NCBI GenBank assembly: GCA_937922435.1
Contig: CAKZVT010000011.1
Coordinates: forward strand, 62,001-126,000
Direction of reading: 5' to 3'
Origin: an uncultured Prevotella sp.
GTDB lineage: Bacteria > Bacteroidota > Bacteroidia > Bacteroidales > Bacteroidaceae
Length of the DNA: 64,000 nt
Position numbers and translations under genes: made by a program. This document shows positions 15,508 through 24,725 of this stretch, in pieces. The first letter of the stretch is position 1. Every line of letters starts with the position of its first letter. Under the pieces are notes generated by a model. It was given only the letters and a program-made list of their open reading frames with translations, was not told where the DNA came from and ran no database searches.

Positions 15508-15978
15508 ATGAAAATCACATTGGTATTTGTAGGGAAAACGACAGGAAAACTGTATGCCGAAGCCATTGAGGACTACGCCAACCGCATAAACCACTATATA
15601 CCTTTTAATATAAAGGTAATACCTGAACTGAAAAACAGCAAGAACCTGACTGAAAAACAGCAAAAGGAAAAGGAAGGCGAGCTTATACTGAAAGCGATTG
15701 AGGACAAAAGCTTCGTGATGTTGCTTGACGAACACGGCAAGGAATACCGCAGCGTGGAGTTTGCGTCATGGCTCGAGAACAAGCAGCATACGGTGCGCAG
15801 CATTACCTTTATTGTAGGCGGCCCTTACGGATTCTCACAGGCTGTGTATGACAGGGCCGACGGCAAGGTGTCGCTTTCGCGCATGACGTTGTCACACCAA
15901 ATGGTCAGGCTCGTGTTCATAGAGCAGGTTTACCGTGCCTGCACGATAATCAAGAACGAGCCTTACCACCATGAATGA
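15508..15978 (+). CDS. rlmH: 23S rRNA (pseudouridine1915-N3)-methyltransferase RlmH
   Basis: 156-residue SPOUT-class methyltransferase that finishes helix 69 of 23S rRNA in assembled 70S ribosomes. It has the characteristic VMLLDEHGKEYRSVEFASWLE stretch, FIVGGPYGFS SAM-binding loop and the C-terminal LSRMTLSHQMVRLVFIEQVYRA knot region, ending YHHE. Length is exactly that of the family. It follows DUF4491 by 21 bp and precedes uxuA by 45 bp. Confidence 0.97.
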   Translation: MKITLVFVGKTTGKLYAEAIEDYANRINHYIPFNIKVIPELKNSKNLTEKQQKEKEGELILKAIEDKSFVMLLDEHGKEYRSVEFASWLENKQHTVRSITFIVGGPYGFSQAVYDRADGKVSLSRMTLSHQMVRLVFIEQVYRACTIIKNEPYHHE

Positions 15979-16023
15979 GGCTCAATGGAAAAACATTAAA
16001 AACTTTTATAAAGACTTTTTGAT

Positions 16024-17199
16024 ATGGAAAAAACATGGAGATGGTTCGGCAAGAACGACAAGATAACCTTGTCAATGCTGAAACAAATTGGCGTGGAGGG
16101 CATCGTCACCGCCCTGCACGACGTTCCGAACGGAGAAGTTTGGACGCGCGAGAAAATCCGTGACCTGCGTGAATACATCGAGAGTTACGGTATGCGCTGG
16201 TCTGTTGTGGAGAGTCTGCCCGTATGCGAAAGCATAAAGTACGCAGGTCCTGACCGCGACCAGCTCATCGAAAACTACAAGGAGAGCCTGAAGAACCTTG
16301 GGCTTGAAGGTGTGCATACTATCTGCTACAACTTCATGCCGGTGCTCGACTGGGCGCGCACAGACCTTGCTCATCCAAATCCCGACGGCACAAGCAACCT
16401 TTATTTCAGCCATGCCCAGTTCGCTTATTTCGACTGCTGCATATTGAAACGTGAGGGAGCGGAGAACGATTATAGCCCTGAAGTGATGGCAGAGGTTGAG
16501 AAACTGAAGCAGACAATGACTCCGGAGGACAATCACAAGTTGGTGGAGAACATCATAGTGAAGACCCAGGGGTTCGTCAACGGCAACATCACCGAGAACG
16601 ACGAGCACCCTGTTGAACTGTTCCGCCAACTGCTCGACCTGTACAAGGGCATCACGAAGGAGCAGCTCCGCGAGAACATGCGTTACTTCCTGGCGGCAAT
16701 CATGCCCACCTGCAACGAATACGGAATGTACATGTGTGTGCATCCTGACGACCCACCGTTCCCCATCCTCGGCCTGCCGCGCATCGTGACGTGCGACGAG
16801 GATATAGAGTGGTTCCTCAAAGCGGTGGACGACCCTCACAACGGACTGACGTTCTGCGCAGGCTCGCTGTCGGCAGGTGCGCATAACAACGTGCCCGAAA
16901 TGGCGAAGAAATACGCCGACCGAACATGGTTTGTACACATGCGCTCGTGCAAAGTATTCCCCAACGGCGATTTCACCGAGGCTTCACATCTTGGCGGACG
17001 TGCCGACCTCATAGAGTTGGCGCGCACTTTCGAGAAGGTGAACCCGAAACTGCCTATGCGCGTTGACCATGGTCCTAACATGCTTGGTGATGAAGACCGT
17101 GGTTACAACGCCGGTTACACGTTCCTCGGCCGCATGTTTGCCATGGGGCAGGTGCAGGGCATCCTTGCAACCGTTGACCGCGAGTTAGGAATAAATTAA
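16024..17199 (+). CDS. uxuA: Mannonate dehydratase
   Basis: 391 residues. It dehydrates D-mannonate to 2-keto-3-deoxygluconate in glucuronate catabolism. The family start METKWRWFG-like (here EKTWRWFGKNDKITL), the VESLPVCESIK motif, the metal-binding MCVHPDDPPFPILGLPRI segment and FCAGSLSAGAHN are all present. Immediately downstream is an SDR reductase fitting the previous pathway step and then tagaturonate reductase. Together they handle glucuronate and galacturonate, for example from pectin. A left-arm TTAAGAGTTAAGAATTAAG word repeat follows the stop. Confidence 0.96.
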   Translation: MEKTWRWFGKNDKITLSMLKQIGVEGIVTALHDVPNGEVWTREKIRDLREYIESYGMRWSVVESLPVCESIKYAGPDRDQLIENYKESLKNLGLEGVHTICYNFMPVLDWARTDLAHPNPDGTSNLYFSHAQFAYFDCCILKREGAENDYSPEVMAEVEKLKQTMTPEDNHKLVENIIVKTQGFVNGNITENDEHPVELFRQLLDLYKGITKEQLRENMRYFLAAIMPTCNEYGMYMCVHPDDPPFPILGLPRIVTCDEDIEWFLKAVDDPHNGLTFCAGSLSAGAHNNVPEMAKKYADRTWFVHMRSCKVFPNGDFTEASHLGGRADLIELARTFEKVNPKLPMRVDHGPNMLGDEDRGYNAGYTFLGRMFAMGQVQGILATVDRELGIN

Positions 17200-17290
17200 G
17201 AGTTAAGAATTAAGAAAAATACCATTGTTCATATTATAAGGCTTATTGGGCTTATATGCCCCATTTGCCTTATTAAAATATTAAAACACA

Positions 17291-18103
17291 ATGAACGAAT
17301 TATTCAACATCAAGGACTACGTTGTAGTCATAACTGGCGGAACAGGCGTCCTCGGCCGCACAATAGCGAAGTATCTTGCAAACAACGGAGCGCAAGTTGT
17401 AATCCTCGGACGTAAGGAAGAGATGGGCAGGGAAATAGTGGACGACATAGTAAAAGGCGGCGGAAAGGCCGAATTCATGAAGACGGACGTGATGGATTAT
17501 GCCACCGTTCAGAAAAACTGTGACGACATAATTGCAAAGTACGGACGCATAGACACGTTGCTCAATGCTGCCGGAGGCAACATGGCTGGGGCGACTATAA
17601 CTCCCGACCAAACTTTCTTCGACCTTAAGGTTGACGAGTTCCAAAAGGTTCTCAACCTTAACCTTACAGGTACGGTGATACCTACGCAGGTTTTCCTCAA
17701 GCCTATGGTAAAGCAGGGTAAAGGCTCGATAATCAACTTCTCGTCAATGGCTGCGTTCCGTCCGATGACCCGTGTGTGCGGATATGCGGCGGCAAAGGCC
17801 GGCATAAGCAACTTTACAGCGTTCATGGCGACGGAATGCGCCAAGAAGTTTGGCGAGGGCATACGTGTTAACGCCATAGCTCCCGGTTTCTTCATAACCG
17901 AGCAGAACCGTGCGTTGCTTACCAATCCCGACGGTTCTTACACTCAGCGCGGCAACGACGTGGTACGTCAGACACCGTTCGGACGCATGGGCGACCCTGA
18001 GGAATTGTGCGGAACAATACATTATCTGATGAGCGACGCTGCCAAGTTCGTGACGGGTACGGTAGCTGTTGTAGACGGAGGATTCAATACATTTGCGATG
18101 TAA
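17291..18103 (+). CDS. SDR-family D-mannonate oxidoreductase (fructuronate reductase)
   Basis: 270-residue short-chain dehydrogenase. The Rossmann motif GGTGVLGRTIA is at 17-27, the catalytic Ser is in INFSSMAA and the YAAAKAG Tyr/Lys pair follows. The C-terminal GTVAVVDGGFNTFAM ending is typical. Position directly after uxuA and before uxaB indicates reduction of D-fructuronate to D-mannonate, a step done in E. coli by the unrelated long-chain UxuB. In Bacteroidetes an SDR next to uxuA is commonly given this role, so the function is inferred from context rather than motif. Confidence 0.85.
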   Translation: MNELFNIKDYVVVITGGTGVLGRTIAKYLANNGAQVVILGRKEEMGREIVDDIVKGGGKAEFMKTDVMDYATVQKNCDDIIAKYGRIDTLLNAAGGNMAGATITPDQTFFDLKVDEFQKVLNLNLTGTVIPTQVFLKPMVKQGKGSIINFSSMAAFRPMTRVCGYAAAKAGISNFTAFMATECAKKFGEGIRVNAIAPGFFITEQNRALLTNPDGSYTQRGNDVVRQTPFGRMGDPEELCGTIHYLMSDAAKFVTGTVAVVDGGFNTFAM

Positions 18104-18111
18104 AGTTAAAG

Positions 18112-18206
18112 TCTACAAGTGGGCAAGGGACAAACAGTCAAGTAAACATTTTATATTTTTATTATAAAAGTAACAATTGAGACAGTTTGTTCCTTGCCGA
18201 CTTGTT
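18112..18206. repeat. Inverted repeat of GCAAG/ACAAAC words downstream of the SDR gene
   Basis: The arms about 18116-18139 and 18181-18204 are complementary in about 21 of 24 positions. They surround an AT-rich spacer of about 40 bp. This belongs to the purine-word class of gene-end repeats and probably forms a transcript-end hairpin. Confidence 0.65.
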
Positions 18207-18283
18207 TGATTTATAAGTATGGCCACGCAAACCTTTACGTGTTTTTAGTGCGTAAAAATAGAACACGTTATCAAATAATATTG

Positions 18284-18291
18284 TATTTTTG
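18284..18291 (+). promoter_or_regulatory. Putative -7 box of uxaB
   Basis: TATTTTTG fits TAnnTTTG, 39 bp before the uxaB ATG. The -33 region is not clear. Confidence 0.5.
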
Positions 18292-18329
18292 CAACAAAAT
18301 TAATAAAAACGAATTTAGTAAATCAAATC

Positions 18330-19778
18330 ATGAAAAAATTACAAGCATTAAACAAGAGGACTGCGCCTAAGAGCGTAATGCCAGAGAAAGTAATCCAGTT
18401 TGGTGAAGGAAACTTCCTTCGTGCATTTGTTGATTGGATTATCTATAACATGAACCAGAAGACAGACTTCAACGGTTCTGTCGTAATAGTGCAGCCTCTT
18501 GGCGGTGGAATGATAGACAAGCTTAACGGTCAGGACTGTCTCTATCATGTTAATCTGCAAGGACTTGAGGACGGAAAGCCTGTAAACAGCCTTACACGTA
18601 TAGATTGTGTCAGCCGTGCATTGAGCCCGTATTCTCAGAATGAGGCTTTCATGGCACTTGCAGACCAGCCGGAGATGCGTTTCGTAATATCAAATACCAC
18701 CGAGGCAGGTATTGCTTTTGACCCGACTTGCAAGCTTGATGACGCTCCAGCAAGCTCATATCCGGGCAAGCTTGTACAGCTGCTTTATCGCCGTTACCAG
18801 ACATTCAACGGCGACCCGACAAAGGGACTTATCATATTCCCCTGCGAGCTTATATTCCTTAACGGACATGTGCTTAAGGACTGTATCTACAAATACATAG
18901 AGTTGTGGAACCTTGGCGAAGGTTTTAAGAAGTGGTTTACAGAGTGCTGTGGCGTTTACGCTACTTTGGTAGACCGTATCGTACCGGGCTTCCCTCGTAA
19001 GGAAATCAAGGAAATACAACAGAAAATCAGCTATGAGGACAACCTCGTTGTACAGGCCGAGATATTCCATCTTTGGGTAATCGAGGCACCGAAAGAGATT
19101 GCGGAAGAGTTCCCGGCAGACAAGGCCGGACTGCATGTCCTCTTTGTCCCGTCGGAAGAACCGTATCACGAGCGTAAGGTTACTTTGCTCAACGGTCCTC
19201 ATACCGTACTTAGTCCGGTGGCATTCCTTAGTGGCATCAACATTGTGCGCGATGCTTGTAAAGACCCTGTTGTAGGCAAGTATATCCACAAGGTGCAGTT
19301 CGAGGAGCTTATGGAAACTCTTAACTTGCCGAAAGACGAGCTTCAGAAGTTTGCAAGCGACGTGCTTGAGCGTTTCATGAACCCGTTTGTTGACCACCAG
19401 GTGACAAGCATCATGTTAAATTCGTTCCCCAAGTACCAGACTCGCGACCTGCCAGGTGTCAAGACTTATCTTGAGCGTAAGGGTGAACTTCCACAAGGAC
19501 TTGTGTTCGGTCTTGCTGCCATCATTACTTATTACAAGGGTGGTACGCGTGCAGACGGAACAGAGATTGTTCCTAACGACTCGCAGGAAATCATGGATTT
19601 GCTTAAAAATCTCTGGGCTACAGGCGATACACAGAAGGTTACGGACGGAGTTCTTGCCGCTACACAAATATGGGGAGAAGACCTTAATAATATTAAGGGA
19701 CTTAACGCCCTCGTCAAGAAAGACCTCGACCTTATCCAGGAAAAGGGTATGCTTGAGGCTGTGAAGACAATACTCTAA
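18330..19778 (+). CDS. uxaB: Tagaturonate reductase
   Basis: 482 residues of the polyol-specific long-chain dehydrogenase family. It reduces D-tagaturonate to D-altronate with NADH in galacturonate breakdown. The N-terminal nucleotide-binding segment PEKVIQFGEGNFLRAFVDW, EDNLVVQAEIFHLWVIEAP and the catalytic-region KVTLLNGPHTVLSPVAFLSG are diagnostic. Length equals E. coli UxaB. It has its own likely promoter, separate from uxuA-SDR, and ends with a hairpin followed by a T-rich run. uxaA, uxaC and kdgK are not in the window. Confidence 0.93.
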   Translation: MKKLQALNKRTAPKSVMPEKVIQFGEGNFLRAFVDWIIYNMNQKTDFNGSVVIVQPLGGGMIDKLNGQDCLYHVNLQGLEDGKPVNSLTRIDCVSRALSPYSQNEAFMALADQPEMRFVISNTTEAGIAFDPTCKLDDAPASSYPGKLVQLLYRRYQTFNGDPTKGLIIFPCELIFLNGHVLKDCIYKYIELWNLGEGFKKWFTECCGVYATLVDRIVPGFPRKEIKEIQQKISYEDNLVVQAEIFHLWVIEAPKEIAEEFPADKAGLHVLFVPSEEPYHERKVTLLNGPHTVLSPVAFLSGINIVRDACKDPVVGKYIHKVQFEELMETLNLPKDELQKFASDVLERFMNPFVDHQVTSIMLNSFPKYQTRDLPGVKTYLERKGELPQGLVFGLAAIITYYKGGTRADGTEIVPNDSQEIMDLLKNLWATGDTQKVTDGVLAATQIWGEDLNNIKGLNALVKKDLDLIQEKGMLEAVKTIL

Positions 19779-19797
19779 AATATAGACAGACATATTG

Positions 19798-19877
19798 AAA
19801 GGAGTAAAAAGGCAAAGATAGAGATTTAATGCGAATTAGCTTGAGGTCTTGAAGCTTGTCTTTTTACTCCTTTTTTA
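19798..19877 (+). terminator. Terminator-like hairpin after uxaB
   Basis: AAAGGAGTAAAAAGGCAA (19798-19815) pairs with TTGTCTTTTTACTCCTTT (19856-19873) with one mismatch, followed by T-rich sequence. Confidence 0.65.
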
Positions 19878-19895
19878 TTATTATATAATTATCAG

Positions 19896-20633
19896 ATGGA
19901 CGATGTTTCAAGCCTTTTGACACGGTATGCAGGTCAATATGAGACGGCGGACTTTCTGCCTGCCGACCCCAGTTGGTTTATGCACCAGGTGGAAGGGACG
20001 GAAAATCAAGAGGTTACGGCTTTCATTGCTTCATGCTTGAGCTATGGCAGTAGAAAACAGTTCATGCCTAAAATCCAGTTCTTCCTTGATGTTTCAGGAG
20101 GAAATGTTTATGATTGGGTGTTAAGCGGAAAGTACGAGAAAGATGTTCCTGATGATGACGGAAGGTGTTTCTACCGTCTTTATACATGGCATACCATGTA
20201 TTCGTTGCTCGTCGCCATACAGCAGATGCTCCAAGAATATGGCAGCATCGGGTGCTATGTGAAGGCTTGTGCCACAGATGGTTTTTCTGCCGTAAAATGC
20301 CTTACAGACTATTTTTCAAGTAAAGGTATTGAGACAATAATACCGAAAAACACAATGTCTGCTTGCAAGCGTGTGTGCATGTTTTTGCGTTGGATGGTGC
20401 GTGATGGCTCTCCTGTAGACCTTGGATTATGGAGCGGTTTCATAGACAAGCGTACCTTGATAATCCCAATGGATACGCACGTGCTTCAAGAGGCCAACCG
20501 CCTTGGACTTATCAACGCCAAGACAGCTTCCATGTCTGTGGCAAGGAAATTGTCGGCAAAGCTTGCCGAGATTTTCCCGGACGACCCGATGAAAGGAGAT
20601 TTCGCATTGTTCGGTTATGGTGTGAACCATTGA
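19896..20633 (+). CDS. TIGR02757 family protein (DUF2400)
   Basis: 245 residues. The family hallmarks are the early FLPADPSWFMHQV segment, VTAFIASCLSYGSRKQF, NTMSACKRVCMFLRWMVR and DLGLWSGF. The C-terminal PMDTHVLQEANRLGLI and DDPMKGDFALFGYGVNH are also present. The MDTHV plus DFALFGYG pattern recalls HhH-GPD DNA glycosylase-related folds, so a nucleic acid role is possible but unproven. It sits 117 bp after uxaB behind a terminator-like hairpin and appears independent. Confidence 0.85.
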   Translation: MDDVSSLLTRYAGQYETADFLPADPSWFMHQVEGTENQEVTAFIASCLSYGSRKQFMPKIQFFLDVSGGNVYDWVLSGKYEKDVPDDDGRCFYRLYTWHTMYSLLVAIQQMLQEYGSIGCYVKACATDGFSAVKCLTDYFSSKGIETIIPKNTMSACKRVCMFLRWMVRDGSPVDLGLWSGFIDKRTLIIPMDTHVLQEANRLGLINAKTASMSVARKLSAKLAEIFPDDPMKGDFALFGYGVNH

Positions 20634-20714
20634 CACATTGATGAAAATGCGCTAAAAATCGATGAAAAAGAGTGAAAAATATTCAGTACGATGGTATTTT
20701 TTACTTTTATTTAT

Positions 20715-20722
20715 TATCTTTG
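20715..20722 (+). promoter_or_regulatory. Putative -7 box of the phosphosugar mutase gene
   Basis: TATCTTTG matches TAnnTTTG, with a leader of about 90 nt before the ATG at 20820. The -33 is only a T-rich stretch. Confidence 0.5.
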
Positions 20723-20819
20723 TAGCAAGATAAGGCTTATTCTGTTGTTTTGGCGCGCTGCCTGTTTTCAGTCTTTGCCTTATTCCTTGTAACACGAATC
20801 ACTAACATTTAATAATAGT

Positions 20820-22568
20820 ATGGAAAATAATTCAGAATTGATTGCTTTGTGTGAGGCCAAAGCCAAGCAGTGGCTCACACCTGTTTTTGACGCTGACACT
20901 CAAGCAGTTGTTAAGGAAATGCTTGATAAAGAAGACAAAACTGACTTGATAGAAAGCTTTTATAAGAACCTTGAATTTGGTACTGGCGGCCTTCGTGGCA
21001 TAATGGGTGCTGGCAGCAATCGCATGAATGTTTATACCGTAGGTATGGCTACGCAGGGCTTTGCCAACTATTTGAAGAAGAATTTTGCCGACCGCGAGCA
21101 AATATCCGTTGTCGTTTGTCACGATTGCCGCAACAATAGCCGCCTCTTTGCGGAGACCGTTGCCAACATATTCTCTGCCAACGGTATAAAGGTTTACTTG
21201 TTTGACGACATGCGTCCTACGCCTGAATGCTCGTTCGCAATCCGTCACCTTGGATGCCAGAGTGGCGTGAACATCACGGCAAGTCACAACCCGAAGGAGT
21301 ACAACGGATACAAGGCTTATTGGGAAGACGGCGCACAGGTGCTTGCTCCCCACGATACAGGCATCATCGACGAGGTGAATAAAGTAAAGGTGGAGGATGT
21401 CAAGTTTGACGGCAACAAGGAACTGATTGAGATTATCGGAGAAGAAATTGACAAGATATATCTCGACCTTATCCACGGCATTTCCATCGACCCGGAAGTC
21501 ATCAAGCGTCAGAAAGACCTGAAGATTGTCTATACTCCGTTGCACGGTACGGGCATGATGCTCATTCCGCGCTCGTTGAAGCTTTGGGGTTTTGAGAACG
21601 TTCACTGCGTGAAAGAGCAGATGGTGAAGAGCGGTGACTTCCCGACGGTAGTCAGCCCGAACCCCGAAAACGGCGAAGCTCTTACCCTCGCACTGCGCGA
21701 CGCGAAAGAGATTGACGCGGATATTGTCATGGCGAGCGACCCCGATGCCGACCGTGTGGGCATGGCTTGCAAGAACGACAAGGGCGAGTGGATACTTATC
21801 AACGGTAACCAGACTTGCCTTCTCTTCCTGTATTACATCATCCGCAACCGTCAGGCCAAGGGCTTGATGAAGCCGACAGACTTTATCGTGAAGACCATCG
21901 TCACCACGGAAGTAATCAAGAAGATTGCCGACAAGCAGCACATCGAGATGCGCGACTGCTACACAGGCTTCAAGTGGATTGCCCGTGAAATAGCACTTTC
22001 GGAAGGGATGCAGCAGTATATCGGCGGCGGTGAGGAGAGTTACGGCTTCTTGGCGGAAGACTTTGTGCGCGACAAGGACGCCGTTTCGGCCTGCTCGCTG
22101 CTCGCCGAGATTTGCGCTTGGGCTAAGGACCAGGGCAAGACGCTGTATGATGTAGTGATGGATATTTATCTTGAATATGGCTTCTCAAAGGAAGTTACAG
22201 TGAATGTGGTAAAGCCTGGTAAGACTGGAGCTGATGAAATAAAGCAGATGATGACTAACTTCCGCAACAATCCGCCTACCGAACTCGGCGGCAGCAAGGT
22301 TGTTCTGTGGAAAGACTACCAGACGCTTGAACAGCGTGATGCGGCAGGCAACGTAACAAAACTCGATATGCCGACCACCAGCAACGTACTTCAGTGGTTC
22401 TGCGACGACGAGACAAAGATTAGCGTCCGTCCGTCAGGAACAGAGCCGAAAATCAAGTTCTACATTGAGATTAAGGACACAATGAAGTGCGCCGGCTGCT
22501 ATGAGCGTTGTACAAACGCGGCTACGGCAAAGGTTGAGGCTATAAAGAAGTCGCTTAATTTGGACTGA
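20820..22568 (+). CDS. Phospho-sugar mutase (phosphoglucomutase/phosphomannomutase)
   Basis: 582 residues of the alpha-D-phosphohexomutase superfamily, which interconverts hexose 1- and 6-phosphates. The active-site serine loop is NITASHNPKEYNGYK. The magnesium loop is DPDADRVG, the sugar loop GGGEESYGF, and the phosphate-binding loop RPSGTEPKIKFY near the C-terminus. Length fits the bacterial PgcA-like 570-590 residue class rather than the 460-residue class. It is followed by a strong intrinsic terminator and is probably monocistronic. Confidence 0.93.
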   Translation: MENNSELIALCEAKAKQWLTPVFDADTQAVVKEMLDKEDKTDLIESFYKNLEFGTGGLRGIMGAGSNRMNVYTVGMATQGFANYLKKNFADREQISVVVCHDCRNNSRLFAETVANIFSANGIKVYLFDDMRPTPECSFAIRHLGCQSGVNITASHNPKEYNGYKAYWEDGAQVLAPHDTGIIDEVNKVKVEDVKFDGNKELIEIIGEEIDKIYLDLIHGISIDPEVIKRQKDLKIVYTPLHGTGMMLIPRSLKLWGFENVHCVKEQMVKSGDFPTVVSPNPENGEALTLALRDAKEIDADIVMASDPDADRVGMACKNDKGEWILINGNQTCLLFLYYIIRNRQAKGLMKPTDFIVKTIVTTEVIKKIADKQHIEMRDCYTGFKWIAREIALSEGMQQYIGGGEESYGFLAEDFVRDKDAVSACSLLAEICAWAKDQGKTLYDVVMDIYLEYGFSKEVTVNVVKPGKTGADEIKQMMTNFRNNPPTELGGSKVVLWKDYQTLEQRDAAGNVTKLDMPTTSNVLQWFCDDETKISVRPSGTEPKIKFYIEIKDTMKCAGCYERCTNAATAKVEAIKKSLNLD

Positions 22569-22588
22569 TACTTTCATTTATAAATAAT

Positions 22589-22627
22589 AAAACGGCGGAG
22601 GAACATTCCTCCGCCGTTTTATTTTTA
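22589..22627 (+). terminator. Intrinsic terminator after the phosphosugar mutase gene
   Basis: AAAACGGCGGAGGAA and TTCCTCCGCCGTTTT form a perfect 15-bp stem with a 2-nt gap (CA), followed by ATTTTT. It is a classic strong hairpin. Confidence 0.9.
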
Positions 22628-22800
22628 GGTATTATTGGCAATGTGATATGCCGCTCATAATAAAGACAATTAGCTTAAAATGCTCTTTATTTTTATATCC
22701 GTGCGCGGTATAGGCGATACTTATGATGTGCAAAAGTAAGAAAATACGCTTAATGTCGCATATATTGTAAGAGAAATATGGTTAATCGGTGTGGTATTAT

Positions 22801-22808
22801 TAACTTTG
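22801..22808 (+). promoter_or_regulatory. Putative -7 box of the ATP-PPase gene
   Basis: TAACTTTG matches the consensus, 39 bp before the ATG at 22847. No good -33 is seen. The rest of the 22628-22846 gap holds nothing recognisable. Confidence 0.45.
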
Positions 22809-22846
22809 CGCGTATAAAGCGGAAGTAATCCGTATTTGTCACACGA

Positions 22847-23530
22847 ATGGAAAAAGCGTATTTTAATTGGAGCAGCGGCAAGGATTCTGCGTTGGCCTTG
22901 CATCGTGCCGTCGCGTCTGGGCTGTATGATGTCAGGGCGTTGTTCTCTGTCGTAAAGAGTGACGGGCGGCTTGCCATGCACGAAGTTGGGGAGGCCATGT
23001 TGTGCCGCCAGGCCGACGCTGTCGGCATACCTTTCCACCCGTTTTATATTGACACGTCATGGACTGACGCCGGATATGCGGCCAACATGTCAAAGGCCGT
23101 TGGGCGGTTCAAGGAGCAAGGCATTGCTACAGCCCTGTTCGGCGACCTTTATTTGGACGGTTTGCGCAGGCAGAGAGAGGCTAGCTGCGGCATTAACGGT
23201 GTCAAGGCGGAGTTCCCCTTGTGGCATGTTGCGCCACAGGATGTTTTCAAGGATTTTATAAGCCTTGGCTTCAAGGCGGTAGTAACGTGTGTTGACTGCT
23301 CCGTGCTCGACGAGAGTTTTGTCGGCAGGGTTATAGATGACAATTTCATTTCAGACCTTCCTGCGAGTGTGGATGTATGCGGCGAGCGCGGCGAATACCA
23401 TTCGTTTGTTTACGACGGGCCTATATTCCGCCGTCCTGTTGATTTCAATGTGAAGGGCAGGTACAGCCGTGAATTTGAAGGAAATGCCGCAGGCGGCGTG
23501 GCAAAATATTGTTACCTTGATTTGGAGTGA
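22847..23530 (+). CDS. Diphthine-ammonia ligase family ATP-PPase
   Basis: 227 residues. The PP-loop SSGKDSALALHRA is at about residues 9-21. The family motif GDLYLDGLRRQRE and the late GERGEYHSFVYDGP match the Diphthami_syn_2 domain (PF01902). In eukaryotes and archaea this enzyme amidates diphthine on EF-2. Bacteria lack diphthamide, so the bacterial substrate is unknown; adenylation of a carboxylate with release of PPi is the expected chemistry. The -33 of the next gene's promoter lies in its last codons. Confidence 0.85.
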   Translation: MEKAYFNWSSGKDSALALHRAVASGLYDVRALFSVVKSDGRLAMHEVGEAMLCRQADAVGIPFHPFYIDTSWTDAGYAANMSKAVGRFKEQGIATALFGDLYLDGLRRQREASCGINGVKAEFPLWHVAPQDVFKDFISLGFKAVVTCVDCSVLDESFVGRVIDDNFISDLPASVDVCGERGEYHSFVYDGPIFRRPVDFNVKGRYSREFEGNAAGGVAKYCYLDLE

Positions 23531-23552
23531 ATACTATGTTTGAATAATTTTG
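23521..23552 (+). promoter_or_regulatory. Promoter of the BadF/NAGK-like kinase gene
   Basis: TTTG (23521-23524) and TAATTTTG (23545-23552) with exactly 20 bp between them. The -33 lies within the end of the preceding gene; the start codon is 25 bp beyond the -7. Confidence 0.75.
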
Positions 23553-23576
23553 CACACACTATAAACGAAAAATCTT

Positions 23577-24413
23577 ATGAAACTGATAGCAGACAGTGGC
23601 AGCACGAAGACCGACTGGTGCGTTGTAGACGGTGGAGAGGTCATATTCCGCGCGGCAGGACATGGCATAAATCCGTTCCAACAGAGTGACGCAGAGATTG
23701 AAAACATTGTCAATAACGAGCTTGTAAGCGGCTTTGGCGATGCAGGGAATGTTGCCGAAATAGAGTTTTACGGTGCAGGATGCCGCGACGGGATGGTGCC
23801 GCGCATGGAGCTGCTGCTCCGCAACGTGTTCGTCAATGCCGTCAAGGTGGAGGTCTGCTCGGATGTCCTCGGTGCTGCCCGTGCGCTTTTCGGCGGCAGG
23901 GAAGGCATCGCCTGCATACTCGGTACAGGGGCAAACTCGTGTCTGTATGACGGCAGGATGATAACGGCCAATGTGCCTCCGCTCGGCTATATACTTGGCG
24001 ACGAGGGCAGCGGGGCTGTGCTTGGGCGGCTGTTCATTAACGCTCTGTTCAAAGGTGGGTTGCCTGCTGCCATGCGTGACGAGTTTCTTAAAGAAACAGG
24101 TCTTACGTTAGCGGACATAATAAACAAGGTATATCGCGAACCATTGGCCAACCGCTTCCTTGCAAGTGCTTCTGTATTTGTTCATAATCATTTGGGAAAC
24201 AGAGATTTAAGGAATTTGGTTATAGATAACTTCAGGAGTTTTTTCAAACGAAATGTAAGTCTTTACGGGCGCAGGGATTTGCCTGTCGGAGCGGTTGGAA
24301 GCATCGCTTTTTATTACAAATCGGAACTGCTTGAAGCCGCAGAGGCCGAAGGCTATACGGTCGGGAAAGTCATAAAAAGTCCGATGGAAGGACTGGTAAA
24401 GGTGGAAAGGTAA
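23577..24413 (+). CDS. BadF/BadG/BcrA/BcrD ATPase family, N-acetylglucosamine kinase-like
   Basis: 278 residues of the ASKHA sugar-kinase fold. The phosphate-1 loop is ADSGSTKTDW at 4-13, the phosphate-2 region is CILGTGANSCLYDG, and GYILGDEGSGAVLGR precedes the adenosine motif GAVGSIAFYY. The family includes N-acetylglucosamine kinase and mammalian NAGK, so phosphorylation of an amino sugar or muropeptide-derived sugar is likely, but the exact sugar is not determined. A purine-rich GTGAAAATGTAAAACGG stretch follows the stop. Confidence 0.85.
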   Translation: MKLIADSGSTKTDWCVVDGGEVIFRAAGHGINPFQQSDAEIENIVNNELVSGFGDAGNVAEIEFYGAGCRDGMVPRMELLLRNVFVNAVKVEVCSDVLGAARALFGGREGIACILGTGANSCLYDGRMITANVPPLGYILGDEGSGAVLGRLFINALFKGGLPAAMRDEFLKETGLTLADIINKVYREPLANRFLASASVFVHNHLGNRDLRNLVIDNFRSFFKRNVSLYGRRDLPVGAVGSIAFYYKSELLEAAEAEGYTVGKVIKSPMEGLVKVER

Positions 24414-24483
24414 AAGAGTGAAAATGTAAAACGGTAAAAAATAAAACTGAAAAGTGCGCATTATGTGTGCCTTTTAGGCCGTT

Positions 24484-24650
24484 GAAACGATTTGTTTAAG
24501 CCGTCCAAACGCTTCGTTTGGACGGCTCTTCTTGTGTATTGCGTAAATTGTTGTCAATCAATACCTTGCATGCTGCATTGCAAAAGATGGCTTTTTACGT
24601 TGCAAAAGGCCACCTTTTGCAGGCTGAAAAGCCGTCTTTCGCAACGCCGT
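24484..24650. repeat. Hairpin plus 22-bp phased palindromic array upstream of nuoA
   Basis: AGCCGTCCAAACG / CGTTTGGACGGCT (24499-24511 / 24515-24527) forms a perfect 13-bp stem with a 3-nt loop and is preceded by a related unit 22 bp before. Three AAAAG units start at 24582, 24604 and 24627 (spacing 22 and 23). The region 24414-24800 also holds the nuo promoter; no gene is seen. Confidence 0.8.
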
Positions 24651-24725
24651 TTGCCGCCTTTTGTTGTGCCGATGGAACGTTGTTGATTACAATGTGGTTT
24701 CCATATGGAAATAAATATAAGTATT

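Noticed and set aside
18112..18206. Inverted repeat after the SDR gene as an invertible promoter
   Set aside because: Arms are imperfect (about 21 of 24), the 40-bp spacer has no clear promoter, and the words match the gene-end repeat class.
22731..22738. Leftward TACTTTTG promoter-like box between the phosphosugar mutase and ATP-PPase genes
   Set aside because: No -33 at the right distance and no gene or structured RNA to the left before the terminator.
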